Assembly (NCBI RefSeq): GCF_003576375.1
Contig: NZ_QWGE01000006.1
Coordinates: 153,704 to 217,703 of the forward strand
Source of the DNA: Pontibacter oryzae
GTDB taxonomy: Bacteria > Bacteroidota > Bacteroidia > Cytophagales > Hymenobacteraceae
Direction of reading: 5' to 3'
Length of the DNA stretch: 64,000 bases
Each line of letters begins with the position of its first letter. Within the stretch, counting starts at the first letter, position 1. Below the pieces are notes generated by a model, which saw only the letters and a list, made by a program, of their open reading frames with translations, searched no databases and was not told where the DNA came from. This document shows positions 26,202 to 36,122 of this stretch, piece by piece. A program made the translations under genes and the position numbers.

Positions 26202-26603
26202 TCTGTAGATTGTAGGTAATAGATTAAAGTTTAGACAAGTTTCGGTTATCAATTTAGGCATCAACAAGATAAAAAACTATCTATAGCCGATACTATATGC
26301 AAACTTTGACTGCCGCTGCCGCTAAAAGTTTAACAAGGGTATAAGTTTTGGGCAGGTGCCGCTTTAATCTGAGCTTATGTGCTGCCAAGATGGCTTCGAG
26401 TTCTTCAATTATACACAGGAACCCCTCTTTTACGTATGTGTGCTATACCCTGTGTCTGATATGGACTGGCTTAACATGCGCAACTTGTTATGCTCGGATG
26501 AGCAAGGCTTAGTACACTTGCACTGTGCCAGAATTAGCGCGCTTCCATTTTTGTGCTCCCAAAATTCCGCTTAAATTTGGCCTTCTGCTGAAAACAGCTG
26601 CAC
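26202..26603. other. divergent intergenic region
   Basis: This region separates the amidohydrolase operon from the YeiH-like gene. A textbook Bacteroidota promoter for the rightward gene is listed separately. An ORF at 26377-26574 has no family resemblance and overlaps that promoter, so it is not called. No hairpin or RNA gene is visible. Confidence 0.5.
26549..26579 (+). promoter_or_regulatory. Bacteroidota-type promoter of the YeiH-like gene
   Basis: TTTTG ending at 26553 and TAAATTTG at 26572-26579 are 18 bases apart, an exact match to the TTTG / TAnnTTTG housekeeping promoter. The expected start point is about 26585, leaving a leader of about 20 bases before the ATG at 26604. Confidence 0.75.
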
Positions 26604-27548
26604 ATGCGCCTTAACTACAACCTGCCACCCGCTTTGCACCAGACGCTTTTTATACTTGCTGCCGCGCTTATAATTTTCTCTCCCTGGTTTAGCTCGCCGG
26701 AGGCCTTAGCCCTTGGCTTAGGGTTTGGCTTGATACTAGGCAACCCGCTTCAGGAGCTTTCTGAGAAAGCGGCAAAGTATGTGTTGCAGGCAGCCGTGGT
26801 TGGCCTCGGCTTTGGGATTGATTTATACCAAGTGGCCGACACAGGCTTAAGTGGCTTGCTTTACACAGCCATTTCACTGAGTGTTACCATGTTACTAGGA
26901 TTTTTACTAGGCAGGTTTTTTAATATCACGCCCAAATTAACGCACCTGGTCTCAGTGGGAACCGCTATTTGCGGTGGCAGCGCTATTGCCGCAGTTTCAC
27001 CCGCTATAAAAGCCAATGCACAGGATATTTCCGTTTCGCTCGGGATTGTGTTCACTTTAAATGCGCTGGCGCTCTTCGTATTTCCGGTTGTAGGTCATGC
27101 GTTCGGCTTAAACCAGCAGCAGTTTGGCACCTGGGCCGCCATTGCCATCCACGACACCAGCTCGGTAGTTGGTGCCGCCGCCAAGTATGGCGATGAAGCC
27201 CTCCAACTTGCCACGACCCTAAAGCTTACCCGTGCCCTCTGGATCGTGCCAATGGTGCTTGTATCTGGTATGGCGTTTAAGTCGGGCGAGGCCAAAGCAA
27301 AAGTGCCGGTTTTTATACTGCTGTTTATACTTGCCTCGGTGCTGGTAACTTTCGTGCCGGCTGCATTGGCCGTAGCGCCACCTATACTTTTAGCCGCCAA
27401 AAAGGGCCTGCTGCTCTCGCTGTTCCTGATTGGGGCAAACCTTAGCCGTGCTACACTGCGCAGCATCAGTGCCAAGCCTTTCTATCAGGGCCTCATACTT
27501 TGGCTGTTGGTAGCAAGTGCATCGTTAGCTGTAATTCTGATGTTTTAG
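26604..27548 (+). CDS. YeiH family putative sulfate exporter
   Basis: The 314-residue protein has about ten membrane helices and the family landmarks GNPLQELSEKAAKYVLQAAV (first part), VGLGFGIDL, and CGGSAIAAVSPAIKA (about residues 126-140), followed by WAAIAIHDTSSVVGAA. It matches the YeiH/UPF0324 family, proposed to export sulfate or sulfur compounds in taurine degraders, though the activity is not established in general. A clean promoter precedes it and a strong terminator follows. It is a single gene. Confidence 0.92.
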   Translation: MRLNYNLPPALHQTLFILAAALIIFSPWFSSPEALALGLGFGLILGNPLQELSEKAAKYVLQAAVVGLGFGIDLYQVADTGLSGLLYTAISLSVTMLLGFLLGRFFNITPKLTHLVSVGTAICGGSAIAAVSPAIKANAQDISVSLGIVFTLNALALFVFPVVGHAFGLNQQQFGTWAAIAIHDTSSVVGAAAKYGDEALQLATTLKLTRALWIVPMVLVSGMAFKSGEAKAKVPVFILLFILASVLVTFVPAALAVAPPILLAAKKGLLLSLFLIGANLSRATLRSISAKPFYQGLILWLLVASASLAVILMF

Positions 27549-27652
27549 CATGAGGTTTATACTTCACACTCTCCGAAAGCATCACGATTATACTTGCCCG
27601 GCAATCTTATTAGATCTTAAGAAAGATACCTGTCTAGAGGAAGCTGAATCGT

Positions 27653-27702
27653 AAAAAAGTCGAAGGGCTTCCGCCATCCTGCAGAAGCCCTTCGACTTTT
27701 TT
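27653..27702. terminator. strong bidirectional terminator
   Basis: AAAAAAGTCGAAGGGCTTC (27653-27671) pairs perfectly with GAAGCCCTTCGACTTTTTT, giving a 13-bp GC-containing core flanked by A6 and T6. It separates the convergent YeiH-like gene and the complex I/PurF-like operon and is the end of that operon. Confidence 0.93.
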
Positions 27703-27718
27703 ATCTATACTTTATACC

Positions 27719-29614
27719 TTAATACGCTCTTCCGGATTTGTTCTCCACGAAGTTCATAAATGCGCGGTTTACCACGCCCGTACCGCCCGGAGTTGGGTAG
27801 TTACCCGTGAAATACCAGTCGCCTTTGTGGTTCGGGCAAGCCTGGTGCAGGTCTTCGATGGTCTGATAGATAACTTCTACTTCGGCTTTTACTTCCGGCG
27901 CTTTTACAATCTCTGCTACCTTGTCGGAGAGCTCCTTGTGCGTAAACAGGTTGTAAAGGTCCTGCACAAAATTGGTTTCCTTGAAGGCATCTGTGCCAGC
28001 GGCAGCAAGGCAGTTATTATAGGTTTCCTGCAGCTTATCCCATTGGCCGGTGTCTTTTAACAAGCCCAGCAACGCACGGAAGGCCACAAACTCTTTCATC
28101 CTGGACATATCTATGCCATAGCAGTCAGGGTAGCGGATTTGCGGGGCGCAAGAAACGATGATGATTTTTTTCGGCTCCAGTTTATCCAGCATTTTAATGA
28201 TGCTCTTCTCCAGCGTTGTGCCGCGCACAATAGAGTCATCAAGCACCACCAAAGTATCCACGCCTTTCTTTACTACCTCGTAAGTCGTGTCGTACACGTG
28301 CGTTACCAGGTCGTCGCGGCTGTCGTTGTCAGTGATAAAGGTGCGCAGTTTGGCATCTTTGATTACCAGTTTCTCGGCGCGTGGCTTAAACTGCAGAATC
28401 TCGTCGAGTTGCTCCTCAGAAAGCTCCTGGTTAAGTATGGCTTTCTTGCGGTACTCGCGCAGGTGGTTCTCAATTCCCTTCATCATGCCCAACCACGAGG
28501 TTTCGGCAGTGTTCGGGATGTATGAGAAAACCGTATTTTTCAGGTCGTAATTGATCGCCTCCAGAATCTGTGGGCAAAGCAGCTTGCCCATATTCTTGCG
28601 CTCGGTATAAATCTCTGGGTCGTTGCCACGGGAGAAGTAAATGCGCTCAAAGCTGCACGAAAGTTTTTCGCGTGGCTCCACCACTTCCTTCAATTCCGGG
28701 TTGCCGGCTTTGTCTATAATCAAGGCGTGGCCAGGCGCAATCTCTTTGATCTCGCTGTATTCTATACCGAAAGCCGTTTTGATAGCAGGCTTTTCCGAGG
28801 CGATCACCACTACTTCGTCATCCGCATAATAATACGCGGGGCGGATGCCGTTCGGGTCGCGCATCACAAAGGAAGCTCCAAAACCAGTAAGGCCGGCCAT
28901 GGCATAACCACCGTCGAAGTCCTTGCCAGCGCGTTTCAGCACGCGCTGCATGTCGAGGTTCTGCTCTATCAGTTGGGTGATCTCCTTGTTAGTATAATCG
29001 CCTTTCTTATAGTAATCGAACAGGCGCTGGTTCTCCTCGTCCAGGAAATGGCCGATTTTTTCCAGTACCGTAGTGGTATCAGTTTTATGCTTTGGGTGCT
29101 GACCAAGTTCCAGCAGCTTGTTAAACTGCTCATCCACGTTGGTCATATTGAAGTTACCGGCCACGGCCAAGCTGCGGCTGCGCCAGTTGTTCTCGCGTAC
29201 CATCGGGTGGCAATTATCCACGCTGTTGAGGCCGTGGGTGCCGTAGCGCAGGTGGCCCAGGTATACATCTCCCAGAAAAGGCATGTTCTCCCAGATCCAG
29301 TCAACATCCTCCGCTTTCTCCGGGTATTCATCCTTCAGGTTCTTATACTCTTTGCCAATCTTCCCAAAGATGCTATCAATGGCTCGCGTCTTTACAGAGC
29401 GGAAACGGCTGATGTAGTCGATGCCGGGCAGGGCGTTTATCTTGATGCTGGCAACACCTGCTCCGTCCTGGCCCCGGTTATGCTGTTTCTGCATCAGCAG
29501 GTACAACTTGTTAACGCCATACATGGGGGTGCCATACTTCTCGGCGTAATAACTGATTGGTTTCCTGAGCCTGATCAGGGCTATACCACATTCGTGCTTA
29601 ATTGCGTCGCTCAT
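27719..29614 (-). CDS. purF: long amidophosphoribosyltransferase (PurF-like)
   Basis: This 631-residue protein is about 125 residues longer than E. coli PurF. The N-terminal class II glutaminase domain carries the candidate catalytic Cys at residue 9 (KHECGIALIRL), QHNRGQDGAGVA, and LGHLRYGTHG. The phosphoribosyltransferase part has the PRPP loop VVLDDSIVRGTT at about 456-467. The PurF family makes phosphoribosylamine from PRPP and glutamine, the first step of purine synthesis. Extra residues are in insertions of the glutaminase part and at the C-terminus. It starts only 7 bases after nuoN and so ends the complex I operon. A second, standard PurF elsewhere is possible. Confidence 0.88.
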   Translation of the reverse strand: MSDAIKHECGIALIRLRKPISYYAEKYGTPMYGVNKLYLLMQKQHNRGQDGAGVASIKINALPGIDYISRFRSVKTRAIDSIFGKIGKEYKNLKDEYPEKAEDVDWIWENMPFLGDVYLGHLRYGTHGLNSVDNCHPMVRENNWRSRSLAVAGNFNMTNVDEQFNKLLELGQHPKHKTDTTTVLEKIGHFLDEENQRLFDYYKKGDYTNKEITQLIEQNLDMQRVLKRAGKDFDGGYAMAGLTGFGASFVMRDPNGIRPAYYYADDEVVVIASEKPAIKTAFGIEYSEIKEIAPGHALIIDKAGNPELKEVVEPREKLSCSFERIYFSRGNDPEIYTERKNMGKLLCPQILEAINYDLKNTVFSYIPNTAETSWLGMMKGIENHLREYRKKAILNQELSEEQLDEILQFKPRAEKLVIKDAKLRTFITDNDSRDDLVTHVYDTTYEVVKKGVDTLVVLDDSIVRGTTLEKSIIKMLDKLEPKKIIIVSCAPQIRYPDCYGIDMSRMKEFVAFRALLGLLKDTGQWDKLQETYNNCLAAAGTDAFKETNFVQDLYNLFTHKELSDKVAEIVKAPEVKAEVEVIYQTIEDLHQACPNHKGDWYFTGNYPTPGGTGVVNRAFMNFVENKSGRAY

Positions 29615-29621
29615 GAGTGCT

Positions 29622-31130
29622 TTATAGTGTCTGGGTCAGCAGTTGTTCTATCCAGTGCAGCAGCAGGTCAGGTTTAAAGAACAAAACCAGCAGCGGCAGG
29701 GCAAACAGTGCCAATAACAGTTTATTCGACGGTGAAATAACTAAATTTTCCTGAGATTGATTCCTTTTGAAGAAAAGGTAGTACGGTATCTTGATATAGT
29801 AAAAGAGCGCCACGCCCGTTAGCAGCACGCCAAGTATAAGCAGCGTGAGCAGCATGGTGTTGCCCGATAAAGTATAGGCTTCCCATACATTACTAAACAC
29901 CAGTAGCTTAGCCATAAAACCAGCCAAGGGCGGCAAACCAGTCAGCGAGAGCACATTAAGTATGGCCATCACACCTAAAAAAGGCTGCATGCGGCCTATC
30001 CCTGAAAAATCCTCCAAAGACTTTACGCCAAAACGCTGTTCCGATACCTGCAGCACCAGGAAAATGCCAAAGTTCATAAACAGGAGCACCGTAAGGTAAA
30101 ACAGCAGGCTGGAGGTATAACTCGTGCCCAAAGCAAGTAGCACCATCAGCAGGATACCGGCATGCGAAACGGATGAATAGGCAAGCAGCCTGCGGGGCGT
30201 TTTTTGCCACAGCGCCGTAAAGTTACCGATTACCATCGTGGCGATGGCGGCGACACCCAATAGCAGTTGCACATCGGCAAAGGCCGTAGCATCGGAGAAG
30301 TTGCCCACAAAACGCAGGATAACCAATATGCCGGCCATTTTGGGCCCTGTCGAGAAAAGGGCAACCACCGGCAGCGGCGCACCCTGGTACACATCCGGTG
30401 CCCAGAAATGAAAGGGCGCTGCCGAAATCTTAAAGAAGAAACCAGCCAGCACAAGTATGGCCGCGATAGTCACAAGCAGGCCATCGGCTTGCAAAAGGCC
30501 AAGCGCAAAAGCCTCCGTGGTATAGGCCAGCGTGCCCGAAAAGCCGTAGAAGAAGGACATGCCATACAACATTACGCCTGCCGAAAGGGCACCGTACAGA
30601 ATATACTTCAGGCCGGCTTCCACGGCTCTTTTTTCTTGTTTTAGTGTTAGCGTCAGGATGTAGGAAGCGATGGAAACCGTTTCGATAGATAGGAACACCA
30701 TCAGCAGGTTCACCGATTTTGCCATCAGGTTGAGGCCCAGTACAAGTAGGAGCAGCAAGGCATAAAACTCACCTTTCCCCTCTTTTAGCCTTTCCAGCTG
30801 CTCATGCTGCAAAGCCATCAAAATAGTAAAAATACCCGCTGCGCTGAATAGAATTCCACCATAGCGCGCCAAGCCATCCGATACCAACAGGTTCAGAAAG
30901 GACTCATTGGCAACAGAAGTATAACTGCCAAGCACCTGCAACGCCAGCACCGAGAACAAGCCGGTAAGGGCCAGCCAGGGCAGCAGCCTTTTTATACTTT
31001 CTGATCTGAAAAGATCGAGCGTGATGAGCAGCAGGAAAAAAATTGCCAGCAGAAACTCGGGCAGCAAGGTGTCTGCACCCGTAATAATGGCGTTGAGCTT
31101 ATCTGTTAAGTATGCCGCTTGTTCGTTCAC
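29622..31130 (-). CDS. nuoN: NADH-quinone oxidoreductase subunit N
   Basis: The 502-residue protein has about 14 membrane helices and the antiporter-like fold of NuoN, with conserved charged helices (YILYGALSAGVMLYG around 175-190; AAPFHFWAPDVYQGAPLPVV around 243-262). It is one of three proton-pumping arm subunits of complex I. The start is GTG at 31130, directly abutting the nuoM stop codon, which implies translational coupling. The next gene (PurF-like) follows 7 bases later. Confidence 0.95.
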   Translation of the reverse strand: MNEQAAYLTDKLNAIITGADTLLPEFLLAIFFLLLITLDLFRSESIKRLLPWLALTGLFSVLALQVLGSYTSVANESFLNLLVSDGLARYGGILFSAAGIFTILMALQHEQLERLKEGKGEFYALLLLLVLGLNLMAKSVNLLMVFLSIETVSIASYILTLTLKQEKRAVEAGLKYILYGALSAGVMLYGMSFFYGFSGTLAYTTEAFALGLLQADGLLVTIAAILVLAGFFFKISAAPFHFWAPDVYQGAPLPVVALFSTGPKMAGILVILRFVGNFSDATAFADVQLLLGVAAIATMVIGNFTALWQKTPRRLLAYSSVSHAGILLMVLLALGTSYTSSLLFYLTVLLFMNFGIFLVLQVSEQRFGVKSLEDFSGIGRMQPFLGVMAILNVLSLTGLPPLAGFMAKLLVFSNVWEAYTLSGNTMLLTLLILGVLLTGVALFYYIKIPYYLFFKRNQSQENLVISPSNKLLLALFALPLLVLFFKPDLLLHWIEQLLTQTL

Positions 31131-32876
31131 TTACCTTAGCGTTGATAAAATTAAACCAAGCTGTTCCTGCCCGCGCTGCAATACCAGTTCTGTGAAACCA
31201 GTCACTGTCAGGCCTATTTTATCGAGGAGCAGGTGCGGAAAGATGCCGAAAAGCAGCGCAAGTAGAGCCAGCGGCACCAGCATCAGGTACTCGCGGGTGG
31301 TAAGATCTGTAAGCGTGGCTTTTTCGCGCAGCTCCGGGAAGATCCAGTACTTGCCGAAGAACATGCGCTGCAGCGCCCACAGGTAATAGGCAGCAGCCAG
31401 CAACAAGCCAAACACCGCCACCACTGTTAGCCAGCGCGGCAGCAGGCCCGTGGCCTCCGGCGCTCCAAAACCACCTACCAGTACCAGCAATTCGGCAATA
31501 AACCCAGAGAAGCCCGGTAAGCCCAGCGAGGCGAAGAAAGCGATTACCACAAACACCGTGTAAACGGGCATCATGTGTGCAAGTCCTCTGAAATTCTGAA
31601 TCATACGGTCATGGGCCCGGTCATAAATCACCCCCACAACCAGGAACAGCATAGCCGAGATAATCCCGTGGCTGAACATCATGTACACCGCGCCATTTAC
31701 ACCTTCAACGGTTAGCGAGGCCAGCCCCAGCAACACAAAACCCATATGCGAAACCGACGAGTAGGCGATCAGCTTTTTCAGGTCGCTCATGGCCAGCGCA
31801 TTCAAGGCGCCGTAGATAATAGATAGCACGCCCAAACCGCCTACCAGCACGGCAAAGTATGCGCCGGCATCCGGGAAAATCGGGTACACGATCCGGATCA
31901 GGCCGTAGCCTCCCACTTTCAGGAGTATGGCCGCCAGCAACACCGAGATAGGCGTAGGCGCTTCCACGTGCGCATCGGGCAACCAGGTATGCACCGGCAC
32001 CGACGGCACTTTAATGGCGAACCCGGCAAACAGCAGCAGGAACGCGATAAAACGCAAAGGCAGATCCCAGAGCACCGAGCCGGATAACACGTGCAGCAGG
32101 CTGTTCGGGATAAAGTTGGCCGGCTCCATCATGGCCGGAATGCTGAAGGTGCGCACCAGGTTATAGCTGCTGATGGCGTTGCGCTGCAACATTTGCTGCA
32201 CCTGCGTAACAACCGCCTTGCCAGCCTCAGCGCCTTGCTCCGCAAAGCCCATTTGCACAGCCGTAGCCTGCGGGTCTATCACGGAAGTATACAGCCCGAT
32301 CATCACTAAAAGTATAAAAAGCGAGCCTACCAGCGTGTAAATAAAAAACTTAATGGCGGCATACTCGCGCTTCGGCCCGCCCCAGATACCGATCAGGAAA
32401 TACATCGGCAGGAGCATAAACTCGAAAAACAGGTAGAACAGGAAGAAATCGAGGGCTAGGAAACAGCCCATCACGCTGGTTAGCAGCAACAGGTAAAGCA
32501 GAAAGTAGCCCTTTACGTTTTTGGTGATGGTCCAGGAGGAAATTACGCCGATTACGCCCACAATGCCCGTGAGCAGCACCATGCTGATGCTGATGCCATC
32601 CACCCCCAGAAAATAATCGATCTGGAAGCGGCCCAAACTGCCGAGCGTAAACCCGATCCAGTTCAGCTTCTCTACAAACTGATAGCCCTGCTGCCCGTTG
32701 GCAAGCACCGTCCCATCAAATCCGAAGTATAAAAGTATGGCCAGCCCCATTTGTACCACAGTGCCTGCCAGCGCCACCGCTTTTATGGTATGCTGCAGGC
32801 GTACGGGCAGTAGTAGCACCAGCAGCGCTGCCAGCAAAGGTGTAAAGATGAGGCTACTAAGTATAAAATCGTTCAA
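31131..32876 (-). CDS. nuoM: NADH-quinone oxidoreductase subunit M
   Basis: The 581-residue protein has about 14 membrane helices with the NuoM antiporter motifs: FFLFYLFFEFMLLPMYFLIG (about 143-162, containing the key Glu), FAIKVPSVPVHTWLPDAHVE (key Lys, HTWLPDAHVEAPT) and KKLIAYSSVSHMGFVLLG. It is longer than E. coli NuoM (509), mainly through an insert near residues 210-270. The start appears to be TTG at 32876. It pumps protons in the membrane arm, and nuoN follows without a gap. Confidence 0.96.
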   Translation of the reverse strand: MNDFILSSLIFTPLLAALLVLLLPVRLQHTIKAVALAGTVVQMGLAILLYFGFDGTVLANGQQGYQFVEKLNWIGFTLGSLGRFQIDYFLGVDGISISMVLLTGIVGVIGVISSWTITKNVKGYFLLYLLLLTSVMGCFLALDFFLFYLFFEFMLLPMYFLIGIWGGPKREYAAIKFFIYTLVGSLFILLVMIGLYTSVIDPQATAVQMGFAEQGAEAGKAVVTQVQQMLQRNAISSYNLVRTFSIPAMMEPANFIPNSLLHVLSGSVLWDLPLRFIAFLLLFAGFAIKVPSVPVHTWLPDAHVEAPTPISVLLAAILLKVGGYGLIRIVYPIFPDAGAYFAVLVGGLGVLSIIYGALNALAMSDLKKLIAYSSVSHMGFVLLGLASLTVEGVNGAVYMMFSHGIISAMLFLVVGVIYDRAHDRMIQNFRGLAHMMPVYTVFVVIAFFASLGLPGFSGFIAELLVLVGGFGAPEATGLLPRWLTVVAVFGLLLAAAYYLWALQRMFFGKYWIFPELREKATLTDLTTREYLMLVPLALLALLFGIFPHLLLDKIGLTVTGFTELVLQRGQEQLGLILSTLR

Positions 32877-32970
32877 CGCTGTTACTTGTTAATTACTGAT
32901 TGTTTTTAAAAGCCGGGATATAAAATCCATTAATCCTTTAAGCCGATAAAACCTGATCTCAAAGGTACCA

Positions 32971-35133
32971 TCAAAACAGGATGATGTATAGCATTAGTAA
33001 AATAAATCCGAACAAAGAGTAAGCATAGTAGCTCTGCACTTTCCCGTTTTGCAGGCCCTGGCCAAGCCTCCCGGCAAGCTTCGAGAGCACGCCCACCAAC
33101 CACACCAGCCCATCAACTACCCAGCGATCAAACCAAGCCATTATTTTGGCTATAATCACCAGTGCTTTGCTGCCATTGTTCAAGGCATAATCTATCACGC
33201 GCTTGTCGTTGCGGTACAGCGTTCGGGCCAGCACCAGCGCGGGCTGCACAAAGGCTTTAGCGTAAAACTCGTTCAGGTAAAAATGCCGTTGCGACAAGCG
33301 GCCCGCTGCGTGTTGTGGCCCCTCGTGCAGTAGTTGCGCCTCCGGCCTGTTTCTATACTTCAGGATTGCCCAGCTGATACCGGCCACTCCCAGCAAGGTA
33401 GAAAGTATGCCAAACACCAGGTGCAAGGTATGGTTTGCCTCGTCCTGCAGCTTTACGGCATCCAGCAGCCTGCCCGAAAGTATGGCTGTGCCACCCAGTT
33501 TTTCCAGGGCGATACCCTGCAGCAGCCAGCTGCTGCTAAAGCTAAGCGGGTTAAGCGAGAAGAAGATACCAAGCGAAAGTATAGCCAGCACCACCACCGG
33601 CCAAAGCATCACGCGCTCTACTTCCTGGCTTGCCTTCAGGCGGAGGTCCTGCACCGAGAAAGGTGCCCTAAACTCCCCGAAGAAGATAAACCACATGTGC
33701 CGCGCCATGTAAAAAGCAGTGAGAAGTACTACCGTAAACCCGATAAGCGGCACTGTAAAGTATGCCCCGCCACCCATGGTTTGCGCCCAGGCCCAGCTGC
33801 CGGAAAGTATGGCGTCTTTAGAAAGGAACCCGGAAAACAGCGGCAGACCTACAAGCGCGGCAGTGGCCACTACATACGTATAAAAAGTAAGCGGCAAAGC
33901 TTTGCGCAGGCCACCCATGTTTCGGATATCCTGGGCATTGAGGTGCAGGTGATGGTGGTGCAACCCGCGGTGCATGGCATGAATGATGATGCCTGAATTC
34001 AGGAAGAGCGCCGCTTTAAAGAACGCATGCGTTGCCAAATGGAAAAGCGCAGCATCGTGCGCGCCAGTGCCCATACCCATCACCATGTAACCCAGTTGGG
34101 AGATGGTGGAGAAGGCCAGCACGGCTTTAATATCGTTTTGCGTAAGAGCTACCAGCGCCCCAACCAGGGCTGTAAGAGCACCAACTAAAGCTATAACCAC
34201 CAGCGCATCCGGCGTGAAGAAGGCATAGCAACGGGCCACCAGGTATACACCGGCCGCCACCATGGTTGCCGCATGTATGAGCGCAGAAACCGGAGTGGGG
34301 CCCTGCATGGCATCGGGTAGCCAAACCTGCAACGGAAACTGCGCCGACTTACCCACACAGCCCATAAACAGGCCAAGGCCAGCGAGCGTCAGAAACGTGG
34401 GGCCGATTTCTACGAGCCAGGGCTGCCCTTTTAAAGTATAGGTTACGATAAAGCTCCCGCTTTCCCAGGTGCCGCTACCTACCAGAGTGCGCAGTGTTTC
34501 GAGGTCGAATGTTCGGTAGTATGTATAGAACGCGAAAAGCCCGAGCAGCAGCCCGATATCGCCTACGCGGTTAAAGAGGAATGCTTTTTTGTTTGCCGCC
34601 ACAGCAGCCGGCTTATGAAACCAAAACCCGATCAGCAGGTAAGATGACAAGCCCACCAGCTCCCAGAACATAAAGAGCAGTAACAGGTTATCTACTAACA
34701 CAATCCCAAGCATGCTAAACGTAAACAAGCCCAGGAAGGCAAAATAGCGGCTGTAGCCTTTGTCGGCGTGCATGTAGCCCACCGAAAACAATTGCACCAA
34801 CAGCGAGATGAAGGTAACGATCACCAGCATCAGCACCGTGAGGTTATCCAGCAAAATACCCAGGGTAAAGTCTGTGAGGGAGCTGCCCGGCATGCTAAAC
34901 CAGGTTGTGCGGCTATGGAAGGTCGTTACGTTCCAGGTTTCCGTAAAAAGCCAGCCGGAAAGTATAAACGCCCCTGCCGTGAGCGCTATGCCCAACCAAT
35001 CGCCGTGGCGCGGCAACAGACGGCCAAAAGGCAGCAGCACCAGGAAACCAAACAGCGGCAGCAGCAGCACAACCAATGCGGCAATGGTTTGGGGCGAGGC
35101 GGCCAAAGGCTGTAAGAGTTGGGTTAGCTCCAA
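32971..35133 (-). CDS. nuoL: NADH-quinone oxidoreductase subunit L
   Basis: The 720-residue protein has about 16 membrane helices, the antiporter core (LLLLFMFWELVGLSSYLLIG with its Glu, CVGKSAQFPLQVWLPDAMQG with the key Lys, DIKAVLAFSTISQLGYMVMG) and a long C-terminal lateral helix region. A His-rich loop (HAMHRGLHHHHLHLNAQD) lies near residue 390. The visible start is TTG at 35133. The gene is dense in the AAGTAT motif: about five copies between 33.4 and 33.9 kb. nuoM follows after 94 bases. Confidence 0.95.
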   Translation of the reverse strand: MELTQLLQPLAASPQTIAALVVLLLPLFGFLVLLPFGRLLPRHGDWLGIALTAGAFILSGWLFTETWNVTTFHSRTTWFSMPGSSLTDFTLGILLDNLTVLMLVIVTFISLLVQLFSVGYMHADKGYSRYFAFLGLFTFSMLGIVLVDNLLLLFMFWELVGLSSYLLIGFWFHKPAAVAANKKAFLFNRVGDIGLLLGLFAFYTYYRTFDLETLRTLVGSGTWESGSFIVTYTLKGQPWLVEIGPTFLTLAGLGLFMGCVGKSAQFPLQVWLPDAMQGPTPVSALIHAATMVAAGVYLVARCYAFFTPDALVVIALVGALTALVGALVALTQNDIKAVLAFSTISQLGYMVMGMGTGAHDAALFHLATHAFFKAALFLNSGIIIHAMHRGLHHHHLHLNAQDIRNMGGLRKALPLTFYTYVVATAALVGLPLFSGFLSKDAILSGSWAWAQTMGGGAYFTVPLIGFTVVLLTAFYMARHMWFIFFGEFRAPFSVQDLRLKASQEVERVMLWPVVVLAILSLGIFFSLNPLSFSSSWLLQGIALEKLGGTAILSGRLLDAVKLQDEANHTLHLVFGILSTLLGVAGISWAILKYRNRPEAQLLHEGPQHAAGRLSQRHFYLNEFYAKAFVQPALVLARTLYRNDKRVIDYALNNGSKALVIIAKIMAWFDRWVVDGLVWLVGVLSKLAGRLGQGLQNGKVQSYYAYSLFGFILLMLYIILF

Positions 35134-35232
35134 GGTGCTTTCTGTTGAGTTAGGGTGCTTTGCTTAACAGCGGGCAAAGTTACATATATTGGCTTAAACT
35201 AATAAGTATAGTTTAGGGCAGTTTTCGGGAGG

Positions 35233-35547
35233 CTACTTGTTCTCTGCTGTTACGACCTCGTTCAGGTTTGCCGTTTTAAAATACTGATACACCCGAAGCA
35301 CGATGGCCAGCGCCACAGCTGCCTCTGCGGCGGCTACCACAATCACGAAAAGCGAGAACAGCTGCCCCTGCAAAAGCGTTGGGTCGTATCGGCTGAAGGC
35401 TACCAGGTTCAGGTTGGCAGCGTTAAAAATCAGTTCAATGCCCATCAGCACCACCACCGCATGGCGCTTGGTGATAACGGCAAGTATACCGATGCTGAAC
35501 AGCGTGGCACTCAGTAAAAGAATATGTTCTAGCGGAATAAGGTCCAT
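35233..35547 (-). CDS. nuoK: NADH-quinone oxidoreductase subunit K
   Basis: The 104-residue protein has three membrane helices and the NuoK signature VVLMGIELIFNAANLNLVAF (residues about 32-51) with the conserved Glu of helix 2, and the EAAVALAIVLRVYQYF end. It forms part of the proton path linking the Q site to the antiporter subunits. It starts 2 bases after the nuoJ stop codon. Confidence 0.97.
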   Translation of the reverse strand: MDLIPLEHILLLSATLFSIGILAVITKRHAVVVLMGIELIFNAANLNLVAFSRYDPTLLQGQLFSLFVIVVAAAEAAVALAIVLRVYQYFKTANLNEVVTAENK

Positions 35548-35549
35548 AC

Positions 35550-36062
35550 TTATGTGTTCTGTTTATCCGTGGCAATGTATGCGGCTCCCATCAGGGCCAT
35601 CAGCAGCAGCAGCGAGGCCAGCTCGAAGGGCACTACCACGTCCGTCATCAGTTTAATGCCGATTAGTTGCACGGTGCTTTTCTGTTGACCCAGCACATCC
35701 AGGTTTGCAGTTTGCAGCCAGGGCAGTGTGCTTATATTAGCCTTAAGGATGGCGTAGCTCAAGCCTACAAGTATAAGTCCTGCCACTAACGTGCCCCAAA
35801 TCTTGTTTACGCTCTCCGAGAGCACCGATTTATCATGCACCCGGCTGCTGAGCATAATCCCAAACAGGAGCAGCACCAGCACGCCACCCACGTACACCAT
35901 CAGCTGCGTTACGGCAATAAAATCGGCAAACAGCAACACGTAAATGCCTGCCATACTTAGCAGCGTTATCAGCAGCGAAAAACCGGCATACAGCAGATTG
36001 CGTGTCAGCACCATGTAGGCACCGGAAAGTATGGCAAGTATGGCGAAGATGTAGAAAAGCAT
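35550..36062 (-). CDS. nuoJ: NADH-quinone oxidoreductase subunit J
   Basis: The 170-residue protein has five membrane helices and the NuoJ landmark FIAVTQLMVYVGGVLVLLLF (about 48-67), with the conserved pi-bulge helix. The N-terminal FAILAILSGAYMV is encoded with two successive ATA-CTT pairs from the dispersed motif. The gene lies 60 bases after the acyltransferase gene and 2 bases before nuoK. Confidence 0.96.
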   Translation of the reverse strand: MLFYIFAILAILSGAYMVLTRNLLYAGFSLLITLLSMAGIYVLLFADFIAVTQLMVYVGGVLVLLLFGIMLSSRVHDKSVLSESVNKIWGTLVAGLILVGLSYAILKANISTLPWLQTANLDVLGQQKSTVQLIGIKLMTDVVVPFELASLLLLMALMGAAYIATDKQNT

Positions 36063-36122
36063 GCGTTATTTTAAATCCTGATGTAAAGGTATAAAATCTT
36101 GCAGAAACGTATCGCTCCAAGA

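Noticed and set aside
26377..26574. 65-codon ORF upstream of the YeiH-like gene
   Set aside because: It overlaps the promoter at 26549-26579 and has no family resemblance.
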